Below, in pieces: positions 1-11,955 of a stretch of DNA of 64,000 nucleotides. This DNA is from Romanomermis culicivorax. Lineage: Eukaryota; Nematoda; Enoplea; Mermithida; Mermithidae. How positions within the stretch are numbered: the first letter of the stretch is position 1; every line of letters begins with the position of its first letter. The notes under the pieces are model-generated. The model did not search any database. It was not told the DNA's origin and was given only the letters and a program-made list of their open reading frames with translations. The position numbers and the translations under genes were made by a program. Where the stretch lies: NCBI GenBank assembly GCA_963922205.1, contig CAWUHX010000254.1:459530-523529 (forward strand). The letters run 5' to 3'.

Positions 1-167
1 ACATGAAGTGGGTGCGAAGAAAATCATGAACACATTCCACTGCTAACTACAGTGGCGGAAATTTACATAGAAGGAGATTAAGATAAAGATATAAAGATGA
101 TTAAAAAATTACATCAATGGATAACTCGAACATATTCCATGTGCCTCCAAGGCGCACTGACATGTAT
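1..167. other. 3' flank of receptor gene A
   Basis: Non-coding. It matches the 3' flank of receptor gene D (about 49,156-49,309): both share a GGGTGCGAA-type stretch followed by AAATCATGAACACA and later GGATAACTCGAACATATT. In D the polyadenylation signal lies just upstream of this homologous stretch, so the equivalent signal of gene A is probably just outside the left edge of the window. Confidence 0.6.
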
Positions 168-1130
168 TCATGTTGTCGAGGAAAAAACCTGTGAATTAAA
201 TGATATCTTGTGAATTACACATTTAACGCCACGTTTAAAATCACCAGAACAAAAGCTCAGAATAATCAGCATATAAACGCTCTCCATGTAGCTCAGAACA
301 CCTAGATATGTCGCCATATCGGCATAAATTCCCGGCCAAAAAGACTTCAACAAAACGCTGGCCAGACTTTGGATCAAACTGTTACAAATAAGGGATAATG
401 CGTAAAAGGCCAAAACGTTGGTCAATTGGCAACTTTTCTTGTAAATTCTTTGTGCAGTTGCTCCACTGTTGGCTATCAATGGCGACTTTTTTCTTTTTAT
501 GCTTATTATCAAAATGGTGTAAACCGTAACCGTAAGAACATTTCCGGATAGGAGGGAATATAGAATGAGACTTGTAAAGTATGCATCCACGACCCGAGTG
601 GTGCATACGAGCACAATTTCGGTCTTCACAGGGCCTATTACACACATAATGTAGATTATAAATCCAAAAGATAAAGACAAAAGTGCCGAAAAAGTCACAA
701 AAGCTCTGTTCCTGCTCCTGTGAAATGCAGCGCAGAAAAAGGCCTGGCACCTGTCCAAGGCAATAAACAATTGTAGCGTCATACAACAAAACATGGTTAT
801 TTTCATGATAGAGTTGAAATAATAACATTTGCGGCCAGTCATAACTTCATCGCGGCCAGAGAAATATGCAAATAAATGATAACTGTTTAGAATCAAACTA
901 TCCACAGTAGTGATAGCACCACTAATAGTCAATAGAGCTATCAGGGCCATTGTTTGCGATCGGAGTGGTTTCCAACTTACTATAGTTACTAGTGTGAAAA
1001 TTGACGCTGCTATGCTCATGATGCCAACTAGTATATAAACAATGAAGCATAACATTTGTTTCTGAATTTGGATGAGCGACAAACCGTGTTGGGACAAATT
1101 TGGATAATTGGCGCTGGTATTATTGGGCAT
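168..1130 (-). CDS. Seven-transmembrane chemoreceptor-like GPCR, copy A (intact)
   Basis: Single-exon ORF of 320 residues. I start at the ATG of MPNNTS; the frame is open five codons further up but only through a GTG. Seen: an N-glycosylation site (NNTS) in the short N-terminus; seven hydrophobic segments at about residues 22-46, 60-80, 104-130, 147-170, 187-213, 240-262 and 275-298; a LDRC motif at the end of TM3 in the place of the GPCR DRY box; a basic loop before TM6 (KRKKSP) and a short basic tail. Length and layout fit nematode serpentine receptors of the Srsx/rhodopsin-like type; ligand unknown, plasma membrane expected. Paralogues with the same N-terminus lie at B, C and D on the same strand, so this is an expanding tandem family. 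A non-nematode rhodopsin-like orphan receptor is the main alternative. Confidence 0.85.
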   Translation of the reverse strand: MPNNTSANYPNLSQHGLSLIQIQKQMLCFIVYILVGIMSIAASIFTLVTIVSWKPLRSQTMALIALLTISGAITTVDSLILNSYHLFAYFSGRDEVMTGRKCYYFNSIMKITMFCCMTLQLFIALDRCQAFFCAAFHRSRNRAFVTFSALLSLSFGFIIYIMCVIGPVKTEIVLVCTTRVVDAYFTSLILYSLLSGNVLTVTVYTILIISIKRKKSPLIANSGATAQRIYKKSCQLTNVLAFYALSLICNSLIQSLASVLLKSFWPGIYADMATYLGVLSYMESVYMLIILSFCSGDFKRGVKCVIHKISFNSQVFSSTT

Positions 1131-1189
1131 GCTATAACATGACACTCATAAAATCTTAAATTTGGAGACTCTGAAAAGCAGGCATATTG

Positions 1190-3960
1190 GCCTCGAGCAC
1201 ACCTAGTTATTGCCAAGAAATAGTAAACAATATATTAGAAATGTTTCTTTCAGAAAGTTTACCAGAAAGATTATGGGTGCAGATAAGCATCTATAATATT
1301 ATCAAGTTCAGAAACCTAACAACGAAACCTCGAAAAACTATTCTAGGACATGGCATCTTAATGAAGCATTCAGTCATGTCCATTCCAAGCGATGCTATAA
1401 TGGGGTTCCTCTGCGATAGCTTTTTCCTATAACTTATTTTTAATAGGTTATTGTGAATTAAGCTCATTTGTTCAAAATGACAAAAATGTGTACGAGGTTT
1501 GTTTGGGGAAAATAATATACTAAAACACAAAACGGTAGTCGCTTTCCAGTCCAGAAGTACTAAAAAATAGCCTGGAATATGATTGAAAAAATTGATTCTC
1601 TTTTCACTGAGATAATGCAGATTATTTTGGAGCTCAAGCTCATTTCATCAAACATGGATCGATATAAGTTTAAGAAGGGTGGAAATTGTAATCCAATTAG
1701 AGCTTCCTCGTAAGTAATAAATATACAAAAAAATAATATAAAAAAGAGGTAATATACAACAAAAACTAGTAAAACACGCAGTGGTAATAGGATGCGCACA
1801 CCAGAGGACCGACTCTCCAAATCTTTCCCTTAACCGTGAATGGTCGTCTGATGGAACGTAATAACCTGCTAGCGGACTCCAAACATGATACAAATTTGCA
1901 AAAATAACAAAACAGTAATTTCACACTTTAACAAAACAGGGGCGAAGTGTAGTGCTGTTGCCTGAAGCTGTGACCAATAACCTTTAATCACCACTCAAAA
2001 AAACTCTTTATAGGAACAATTTCCTTGTGTTCTTCCTTTTTTGCCCTTTTTTACATTTTTCTATTTTTCGATGTGAATTTCTTTATATTATGACCTAAAT
2101 GATTTTCACCTAGTTTTTCATACAAATATTTCTCGCTTAAATACTTTTGTTTCTGTGCATTATTCACAGTCGTGTGGCCGGCCAGTCTGTGTGTGCATAG
2201 TGCAAAGATCCCAGAAGGCCAACTCAGAGCGCTACAGAAGCCAAAATTATCATGCTTATTTACTTTTGACTTGAATATCCTGTAACTGGCCACGCGATGG
2301 AAAAATATTCATGCTTTTAAATGTTTCTGAAGCTGTAAAAAGTGGACCTCTGGTCTAAAATTCTCAGAAGAAAATTATTCAGGTAGAGAATTACCTGAAT
2401 ATTTCTTCACCTTCTATGGTCATTGCATTCCCATGTATTCTAGGGAGACTGAGATGTGAAACAGAGTGTCTCAATACACTTCTGAGAATTGTGGCTGATG
2501 TTTTGCACTTTTGGGCGCATAGTTCTCACTTGTGCCACAACACCAGATTTTGTGATCGTGCTCACACCTAATCTGTGTACTCTAATTCTTCGAACTGGCT
2601 GTCTTGATACCTAAGTGTTACTTACCTGCTTATTGAAGCAAACTTTCAATTGTTCAGTCTGTTTTGTGCTTATAGACCAGAAATCTTTCTACATTTTCTA
2701 CAGTAATCTGTTAACTGTATTTTTTCTATGTAACTGTTTATGGGACTGTGAACTATAAATAAACTATAGTGCACTAGATCGACAAGTAAAAATTTAGTAG
2801 AACAAAAAACTTTACAGACTGAAACTCAATGGCCGATCCAGTATTTTTGTTTGTCAGGCTGGTTGAACCACAGATGCACCTAACTACACCAGAACTTCCT
2901 AAACGATATTTTTCAGCTGAAATTAGTCTCTAAGCAATTTGCGCCTAGCAACATATGATTTCGTATTTGAATATTCAACAAATTATTGTAATGAACAAAT
3001 TCCCAAAACTATATTGTGTTTTCGTTTTTTTGGTTCGATAAGGTCAATTATTTCATTTTCCATAATTAAATAATTCTGAAGGCTAATAATCCCCTTATTA
3101 GGAAACATAATAATTAAAATTACATGAGAATAATTCTCATGTGTATATTGTCGACATACTGTAGAAGTTTGTGAAAAAATTAATGACATTTTGAATGTGT
3201 GGTGGGGCTGAGACTTCATTATTAGAATCAAATGTCCGGATGTTTACAAATATTATATAAACATGAGCTGGATTACTGCAATCAATATAATAAGAAGATT
3301 TAATTAAAATTCAAAAATCAACTTGATACAATCAACAAATAAGAGTAGATTAGTAGGGCTGCGTTTGATGCACATTTAATTCATAAACTATCTCAAGTAA
3401 CATTGATTATAGAATGATAGTGAATCAAAAGATAAAAAAAAGGTTTATTCACAATCTCAATATAAAATGTATTTACGAAAATGTACAAGGTCATATGCGT
3501 GATACCCAATCTGCAACAAACGATAGGATCGCTCTGTTTCTTATTAGATTATGTGTAATAGTACAATCTTATCGAAGTTTAAGCTAACTACATGCCTTAT
3601 AGGATACCATATCTACGTGTTGTAGTATCATAGAACTATACAAAAACCTATCGAATCATATATTTGATGGAATGCGATACCATGGAATATTTTATGCGAT
3701 ACAATAAGACATGATATGAATCCAACAAGTTCAAATATTCACTGACCGATCCTGAGTATGTCAACATCAACTTCAAACTGTGGCTGCTCATTTTTTGAAA
3801 CAGGTTTAAATGAAACTACCTCAGAAGTGAAAAATTTCGAATTTTTCTGTTCAAGCTTGAAATTAGTGAAAAAATAAGAAAACATGATTTGGGTTTTGAG
3901 AGCAGTGCCATATAGATTTTGTGAAACTTCTTCTTTATAATTTTTCTTCTGTACTATCCA
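1190..3960. repeat. Duplicated upstream block of receptor copy A
   Basis: No gene seen. The stretch is homologous to DNA beside the other receptor copies: 1,200-1,560 matches 30,040-30,370 and 51,500-51,800; 1,650-1,920 matches 31,260-31,470 and 52,740-52,960; 2,150-3,240 matches 47,150-48,180; and 2,620-3,960 matches 60,100-61,600. It marks whole-block duplication rather than duplication of the gene alone. Position about 1,235 is the empty site of the SINE that interrupts blocks B and D, and about 2,530 is the empty site of the second SINE. Confidence 0.75.
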
Positions 3961-4301
3961 ACTACACTTGCCATGCTATAAAGTATTAGGTAAGACCAAC
4001 AATCAGATGCCAGATCAGCAAAGAACAAAGGAAGATAATATGATTTGATATTCTATCCAAGCATATAAATTACCCTGTTTGGCAAACTTTTTGGACACTT
4101 TATTCCAGATTACTTTTCATTCGGATAATTAAGAACCAGTTCAAGAACAACAGACTATAGTCAGTGTGATGCTGTTATATTTGGAATTAAATAAGGGGTT
4201 AAGATCCCTCGGGCCATTGCCTGTCCTAGTCCATGGGATGGGAAAGAGCTGAGAATCAGCAGGATAGGATTTCAACCAACCAATGCTTACCCAAAAGGAC
4301 T

Positions 4302-4545
4302 ACTATAGTCTGTTTTTTGTGAAAAGCTTCTAAATAATGAAAGTGGAAAGCAAGTATTATTTCAGATTTCGCGATTTTCTGGTAAACAATATATCATGTA
4401 GGACTGGAGATTTGTGGGCATACTTATCAAACCTTTAACAATTTTTAGAGTGAAAAATTTTATAGCAAGAGCCCTATGTAAGCGATTTTGACGACAGTCC
4501 TGATTTGTGTCTCTTTTCTGTTTGGATGCATAAGAAGAAAAGGCT
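4302..4545. mobile_element. ACTATAGT-ended MITE, copy 1
   Basis: About 245 bp, without an ORF. It starts ACTATAGTCTG followed by a T run and shares its interior with the copies at 44,808 and 61,142 (for example AGTGAAAA.TTTTAT and CGATTTTGACGACAGT). The right terminal inverted repeat has decayed in this copy. A non-autonomous DNA transposon; superfamily not decided. Confidence 0.7.
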
Positions 4546-7500
4546 CAAATTGACACACCTTCAGTTTCCCAATTTGAGCTGTATCTAATACCTAATCCTA
4601 AATAGGAGCATCTTCCCCTATAGGATTTTATACATAGAAAACACAAAAAAGACTAATGTACAAACAGGACGATTATGCAGTAGTAAAGGACAATAATATA
4701 CTGGTAAAAAAGCACAGCCTGATATGTGGGGTGGAGCTAGTGGGTAACATACGAACGAATTGTATACAAAACTGAAAGCATGAAAATTGTTGTCTGTTGA
4801 TTTTCTGTGTTATATGCTCATTATTCTCACTCTATTCTTCTATATACTCTTCATTTTTTTGTTTGCATTCTATCAATCACTGCCTCAGTCATCAACCATG
4901 TTCAATAGATGCCCCTTAATTGCAATGTGCGACAATGATGTTCAACTTGGCTGACTCCTCCACAGCATACTCTGCTGGCTTTGCTGTCTGCTCTGCCCAT
5001 GATTTCCTCACAATGTTCGATCAGCATAACTCAGCTGGCTCTGCTGTGGATGTTAACTCTTACTGGCTCTGCTGCTTAGTTTTTGTAGCCAGTCAGATTT
5101 CCCACTACAACTTTTCTAATCCTCACATCCACATGGCCTCTTATGCTAGTGTGCTCTAGTACAGCAGTACAGATGGAGTGATGCCTCAGGCTATGATGTT
5201 GCCAAAAGGGCACAATCAGCCTTGATAGTTGTAGATAGATCTATGAGGACCTTCACCCTTGGATTTTTGATGTCGATAACTCTTTCTCATCAACCAGGTC
5301 ATGGTCCTGCTGATGGGACACCTTTGGCTCCCCAAGTTGTAACTTGACTTGGCGAGGAACCTCTTTTTCATTTTCTCACCCTGTCATGTACGATTACTTA
5401 AAGAGATCTAATGCAAGAGGGACGGGTGTTGCAATGTAAAATCTGACACACTCTTGTCAGTTTTGGAGAAACGCATGCAGGTACAAAATATTCCTCTATG
5501 CTGTGCCTGGTCGCCCATCTTTCCTACTGTAGAACATTGATTTGTGAATTTTTCCTGCAAAATTGATAATGATTCTCATCTATGTTTTGTTTTTATTTTT
5601 ACCTACATATCAGTCACCTCGTTTTTATTATATTTCTGGAATGGACGACTTCAGGTGGTAGGCTTCTAAATAGATATTTAGTCCGAAATTGTTTTATTTT
5701 CATCCAAAAGTTAACTACCTAGTCTGGCTAACTTCAGTCAGACTTTTCTTGGGTAAGAGGAGTTTCTGTTCTGGACTTCTCACTCCTGAGTGAGGAGTCA
5801 TTCCAAATTTAGTTACAGTTGCAGGGAAGCACTTGTGTTAAGGTCATCCTCTCCTGTTCCACAATTACTCCTACTAATTTCACCATCTTCCTCCAACCCC
5901 ACAAATTAAGGAGGAAAGCAAATTGGTCTGTGCCCAAAAGTCAGGTCGCATATTTTTGAATAGCTTATGGATTAGGAAAACAGCATTTGATATGGTTTTC
6001 CACAGACTAGCACATTGTACCACAGAAATAATGCATTAAACCTGTAAGCTATGGTATTTGAGTTCTGACTATCACTAAGTTAATCTGTTATCTTTTCCTA
6101 GTTTCATTGTTACACAATTCAGCCAACAGCCTCTGAGCTGTAGTTATCTATAGTTCAGACCCTAGTTTGTAGGCTTCGATTTTGCATATCTAAAAATCAT
6201 GCACTATAGATCAAGATAATTATCAACATCTTACTGTAGAAATGCTTTGCGGTCAAAGAATGTTTATTCTCAAAAGTATGATTTGAGCATTTTATTCCAC
6301 TAGAGAAGAAGCTCATCGTAAATAAATACCCTACCCACCGCACTGACAGTGTTAACAGCATCTACTTACGCGAAAAACACCTTAAACCAGCATATGAACA
6401 CATATTTTGCTGGGTTAGCTGACTCTGCCCAGGCATTTTTTTTATGAAAACTAGGAGCGAAATGGCTCCTAGCTTTCCAGATTTTGGTAGTCAACATTTC
6501 CAATTGAAGAATATCAGAAAATGGCTTTTGTGGAACAAATATGCAAGGTTTTTGGTATGGGGTTTGTATTATATGGGTTATAGGTTACTGTAATAGGACT
6601 GATGCAATCGAACGTTTATTCACTGCAATGCTGTTTGAAACAAGAACCTCAAGTGTGTGTGTAGGATCATACAATCATAGAACCGAAAATGATGGGAAAT
6701 TTTAATGGATATTCAAATTTTGGTTGTTTTACTGTAGTTGACTCGAGACGGTAGCCAATACATGATGAGAGAACGATTCTAAAGTATACATTGGTCGGGA
6801 TGAATGTTCCTATATTTTCCATGAACCCAAAAGACCATTGGACCGATTAGGGGTTTCTAATTTATTGAGGACAGAAATACATAAAACATACAGAATAGTT
6901 TTATAGGCAAAATATAAGAAAACGATAAAATACACAAAAGAATAATGACGTAAAATGAGGAGAAAATATTTGAAAGGGCAGAAAGAAGAGGCGGACAGGT
7001 GATATAGGGAAAAGGAAGCATGGTGATTGGTCCAAAAAATGAGAAAAGAGAAGGGAGTAAAAATCAACTGCAAAATGAACAAGAAATGTGGTTTATATAT
7101 GCAAAAAGATACATAATGACTAGTCAGGCGTTACAATGAAAGCTAATAAGTTGGGGTGGAGGCAGCTAGATAGAATAATACAAGAAAGGAGCTGGACAAT
7201 TACGATTCAGAAAATATAATCATGAAAAGGTAGAATTAAGAAAGAAGAATGTTTTTAGGAAGTTTTAGACATGAAAATATTCGGCGAGATAGAAAGAAAT
7301 GATGAGACGAAAAAGTAGAAGTATGATAAAAACAATAGAAATAATGAAAATGGATACAAAATGATTGGAGAACTAAAGCTTTAAATGAGGTGAGAAGGAG
7401 AACTATTGAAACTACAGTAATGGCCAGTTAAAGTAATTTCAGGATTCTCACACCTTCCTCTCCTTGGAAATGGACCTCCCGATCCTTCTGAGAGTGGAAT

Positions 7501-8160
7501 TAAACGTTCGAAAGGAATAAAAAGTTCGAAAAGTTTTAATATGACAAAAATTAATCCTAAATCTCCCTACTACTGACATATTTTGTGCAGAAGAAACAGA
7601 AAAAAGATTAAGAAAAAATAAAAAAGGCGAAAATAACTCAACTCAGCAAATAAATAAATAAGTACACTTCTCACATGAGCTCAAATCATCTTGTCTCAAC
7701 ATCTTCTGGCGTTTTTCGTGTATGTGGCATTTCATCGACAATAATCTTCCTAACTACGACTGGATGTACACGAATTGAAATCAGTCATGATCAAATTTGA
7801 CTGAAGACACCTTTTGGTTCAATTCAATTTGATCGAAACTACAACTCTTCTTCAATTGAAGAGATTTGGCATGGACTCCAATACGGATAGAAATCATGTT
7901 CAATGTTGATAATCTTGGCTGGTATTCTGTGCATTCGATAAGTTTAGAATTATGATCTGGGTTTTATTCTGGGATCGACAGTACGAAAATAGTAGAAATA
8001 CAAAAGGAATTCAGACATTGGAAATATTTGTGACAAGAAATGACTGAGTTTGAATGGGGAATTGAAATGAGACATGCAATCAGAAACGTTTAAGCCAGCT
8101 TTCCCGTGGGTGGCAGTGATGAGTTGTTACTATTTTAAAGATCATTCTCCATCCCTTACC
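4546..8160. other. Intergenic, no gene recognised
   Basis: No convincing coding stretch. Between about 4,870 and 5,900 the base composition is visibly richer in G and C and contains repeated CTGCTGGCTTTGCT-like words, in the style of the LTR-retrotransposon relic at 33.6-39.7 kb, so this may be an older retrotransposon remnant. From 6,800 to 7,650 the plus strand is purine rich (A and G), without long ORFs. Confidence 0.4.
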
Positions 8161-8572
8161 AATGAGGCAGGTGAAATCAGTCAGTGGAGGTCACATAAAA
8201 TACAATAAAAATCCAGCCATACAAACTTTGCCTAAGGGATTCAGATTCAGATTCAGACATTGGAGATTCAGTCTACAGATGGAAATCCTCAGAGATTGCA
8301 GGATCAGTTTGATCTATGACTGTGTTACTGGCCGACATGTTGGGCCCTTTGGTCCTGGCAAAAACAATAAAAAGGTCTTTTACAACAGTGAAACCCAAGG
8401 AGGGCATCCCAGAGACTAAGATGTGTTCGAAACATCAAGAGTTTGCATTTTTACTCGAAATGATCCACCACAAAAATTTTTCAAACTCTCAACGTTATGC
8501 AATTTTCCAGGAGAGTAAAGGATATCTTTCAGGAATTGAAACAATAAAAAATGTAAATACGTCAACATAGTA

Positions 8573-9398
8573 TGGAAACGTGAAAGTATAATGCTTGAAG
8601 AGTCCAAGATTTGCAAAAATTCCAGTAAATGCGCTTTATCCAAATTGATGTTGAACTCGTTTTGGGGAAAGGTAAAAATTTTAGGTATTACTGTTTGTTC
8701 TTATTAAATGTTGTATTTTTTACAGTTTGGTCAGGTCAAGAAATTATCGAAAACTGTTATCGTTGACATTCTGAAAGAACATTTTGACATTGTCTTTGAT
8801 TCTATGAACTTTGTCAAATATATCGGTTTGATGACACTTTTATAGCTATAACGTATACTTAATAGGAAGATTTTGCGGAAGTAATGGGTCATTTGAGCGC
8901 CATTATAGCTGGTTACACTATTGCACAAGCTCGTCATAAATTGTAATCATGCATCAAGAAATTGGGAAATTATGTTTTATATTTCCATATGAATAGTTAA
9001 ATTTATTTATCGAGAATTGGAAATGTCAATACAGTAAACCTATTAGGTGGTGTTTGGGTGAGATGACCAATGAATTACGAGATTATGGTAATGATTCATA
9101 CATTACCAAATTTATCAGCAGAAGTCTAAAAAATTATGCTTTTCACATCTACAATCCATCAACTTGTAAAGTAAATCATACAATCAATGTTGGAGGTTTG
9201 ACATTAACATCTGATGACGTTTAGTTCATGCATTATTTAAAAATAATGGGCATGAAGAACTTAATGTTCATGGTTTAAAATTGAGAGACAGAAAAAAATA
9301 AGAGTTGTTATATATAAAGGTGCAAAAAAATTTCACATTGTTCATGATAAACATATTATAAATCATAATTTTTAAACATATCCTTATGGTCGGTGTTG
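8573..9398 (+). pseudogene. C-terminal part of a type B DNA polymerase (Polinton/Maverick-like relic)
   Basis: Conceptual translation in shifting frames gives a recognisable series: KLMLNSFWGK at about 8,642-8,671, continuing after a 54 bp intron with FGQ, then GYTIAQAR (about 8,907-8,930), GEMTNELRDYG (about 9,059-9,091), KNYAFHIYN and finally TYPYG just before the end. These match, in order, the KxxxNSxWGKFGQ core, the AAYTTAQAR and LGEMTDE motifs and the C-terminal KTLPYG of protein-primed polymerases carried by Polintons and related mobile DNAs. Several stops and frameshifts lie between the blocks, so it is dead. The ORF just upstream (8,162-8,419) is in the same frame as the WGK block but I recognise no motif in it. 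No integrase or capsid gene was seen nearby. Relatives of the same polymerase clade in mobile viruses cannot be excluded. Confidence 0.75.
8672..8725 (+). other. 54 bp spliceosomal-type intron inside the polymerase B relic
   Basis: Starts GTAAAAATTT, ends GTATTTTTTACAG, and splits the conserved WGK|FGQ motif exactly between codons. Removing it restores the frame across one of the best conserved motifs of the family. Confidence 0.7.
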
Positions 9399-9960
9399 AA
9401 ACAAAATTATTTTGTCATCTAATAAAAAGCAGTACAAAAATTTGCATAATGCATATTGATTCCTTTTTAAACAAGGAGTTCAACATGTAAGCAATCACTC
9501 TGGTCATTTTTGTGATGTCTTACTGCAGAAGTTGTCCAAATACTGTATGATCCCGAAAAAACGATGTTTCATTGTATGTAGACTTTTTCAAGATTTTACG
9601 CACACAGCTGAGTCCTTTCTGACCAATATGATGGTCATGACCTGTATGATCGTTCAGACAGAATTGGGGCCTCCGATTAGCTTTTTGTATTGCCTGCAGG
9701 TGGTTCTCCTCCTGTATTGGGGCGCAAGGGGTGCAATGTTTGGGAGACTTCCTCCATCGCTGGAGGAAATCGTCTACTCACTGTAATTTTCTAAAATTTG
9801 TAGTTTGATACTGTGTGGTGATATATTATCTAGCACATCTAAAAATTTGATATCATTCCATGGCATCAGCTGCCGACCATTCAGTCTACAATAATTCATT
9901 TTGCTAGTTTTTGCTTTTATGGGATAGTCGGTTTGTCCTGCTTGTCCTGCATTGTTCTTC
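9399..9960 (+). other. Downstream of polymerase relic, unassigned
   Basis: The plus frame stays fairly open (about 9,532-9,786) but no family is recognised. A CTCCTGTATTGGGGCGC word at about 9,710 resembles the terminal region of the transposon family represented at 15,955-18,145 and 25,365. Confidence 0.3.
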
Positions 9961-11500
9961 AAAAAAGGTCTAAAGCTAAAATTCTATAGGAAGAGTGAAA
10001 TCAAATGATTCTCAAAGTAGGATCCAACAATCTAACAATTTTACTTGCTGTTATCATCAGTAAAACTGAAAGATTCTAAAAAAGTCCGAGCATAGTATCT
10101 AATGATCTAATAATTTTACTCGCAAAACTTTTACTTAGATTTTAAGGTCAGGGCAAAAAAATTTTAATGATCTGAGAAGTTTACTTCTTTTCAAGCGAGT
10201 AAACCTGTTAGCTCATAACATTCTTAGATTTAAAGGATGGGAGCATAAGATCCAATGATCTAACAGGTATACTCACAGTAAAGCTAAAGAGTTCTAGCAT
10301 GAAATCTAACAATCTAACATTTTTACTCTTCATAAATTTTGTAAAAACAACACAGTTTTTTACCATCAAGGCATAAAATCTAAGGAGTTTACTATGACTG
10401 AACCTATTAGATCGTTAGACTGTTAGATTTTTAGAATCTGAGTGTAAGATCTAACAACTCAACGGTTTACTCAAAGTACATTTCATAAGTCTAAGCATCA
10501 AGTCTACCGATCTAACGCTTTTAACCCACAAAAATTTTATAAAAACAACTTGGAATTTAATGATCAGGCTATAACAATCCAAAAACTTTACTATTTTTTT
10601 GGAAAAAAAATCCACGGGTCATATGATCTAACAGTTTTAATAGTTTTTACAAAAAATCTTTGCTCATGACACAATTTTAAGTACTCGGGACACGTTTTTG
10701 AATGATTCTCTATGCTTAAATATTGTTTTTGGGACACGTTTTACACTCTTTCGGGGGTAAGATTTTGCATGCATTTTGCATAAAATCGAACCTGTGTGAG
10801 TGAAAAATGTGTTCTGAAGGTTACGTGTAGGGAATCATTGGAAACCATGTTCCGAGTATTTAAAAATTGTGTCTTTAACAGACTTTTTGTAAAAAACGAA
10901 TAAAACTGCTAGATCATTAGATTTTAAGAATCACATTGAAACCTCTAGATTTAGGATCCAACGACCTAACTATTATACACTCTAAAATTGTACAGAAGTT
11001 TTGCGAAACCATTAGATTTCATTAAAATGTAAAATTTTTTTGAAAAAATCGATACTATGGTTGCTGACTGTAGTGGTCGGTTTGCCCTGCATTTTTAGGA
11101 AAATTTTGAAAAAACACCTGAGTGTCATAGAATCTAACGATTTAACCGTTTTACTTATTTTTTACAAAATCTTTACAAAAAATTTTGTTTCGGGACATAT
11201 TTTTTACATGCTTGAGACACGTTTTTGATTATTCCCTTTGCCTAAACTTAGTTTTGGGGACACGTTTTTCACTGTTTGGAGTCATGTTTTTTATAATACC
11301 CATTGAAAACCGTGCTCAGAAACAGTGAAAAACGTGCCCCGAAAACACTGTAAAATTTTGTAAAAAATTCGTAAAAATGTTAGATCATTAGATTCTATGA
11401 TCTTCAGGTGTTTTTTAAATTGTAAAAAGGAGTAAAACCCTTAGATTGTTAGATTCTATGATTCTCAAGTTTTTTTAAAATTTTGATAGAGATATTGCAT
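9960..11500. repeat. Degenerate array of ATCTAACAATCTAAC-type words, in both orientations
   Basis: A word close to RATCTAACRATCTAACAGTTTTACT recurs at roughly 65-100 bp spacing (about 10,021; 10,088; 10,248; 10,301; 10,445; 10,499; 10,617; 10,954; 11,128). The reverse complement (GTTAGATCATTAGATT) appears at about 10,405, 10,905, 11,380 and 11,440. Between them are GGGACACGTTTTT and TTTTGTAAAAA words shared with 17,165-17,345. The mixture of orientations gives fold-back potential. No ORF of note. Confidence 0.6.
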
Positions 11501-11514
11501 CATCAACTTTAACC

Positions 11515-11860
11515 TCTGCGACAAGTCGGCCGAGGCATACTTTCTACATTGAGGTCGACTTTACCTGTTAGAGCTTGGGCGTACTTTCGACATGGAAGTA
11601 GAAGTTAATGACTTGAAGCTGCGAGCATACTTTCTACATGGAAGTAGAATTTTACACGTTGAAGCTCTGGGCTTACTTTCTGCATCCCCTGCATCACCCT
11701 GCAGGCTTAAAAAAATTTTGGTTGTATTACCTCATCGACTATACTTTCTATATCCCCTGTATTGCCCCACACAGTTGAGTCGGCAAACTTTGAAGTAAAT
11801 GTTTTGTACAGGGGTATCTTTGGTGCACCTCCTGTATTGGGCCCGAATGACTGCTACTGT
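11515..11860. mobile_element. Transposon end related to the 15,955-18,145 element
   Basis: Contains TTTTACACGTTGAAGC, ATGTTTTGTACAGGGGTATC and CACCTCCTGTATTGGGCCC. These align with the right end of the element in the secreted-protein gene (about 18,025-18,145) and, inverted, with 25,370-25,425. The terminal base is not clear in this copy. Confidence 0.5.
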
Positions 11861-11955
11861 CTATCTACTGATTGAATTCCTAAAGTTCTATATTTGTAAA
11901 TACTGAATATGTAGAAAAGAATATTGTTATCATCGCTTCAAAATCATTGACCACG

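Noticed and set aside
1131..1145. Five extra codons at the N-terminus of receptor A (and the same in D)
   Set aside because: They begin with GTG (A) or TTG (D), not ATG; the shared ATG of MPNNTS is the better start.
4920..5159. 79-codon ORF with alanine and serine
   Set aside because: Built on repeated CTGCTGGCT words, no domain, no supporting neighbours.
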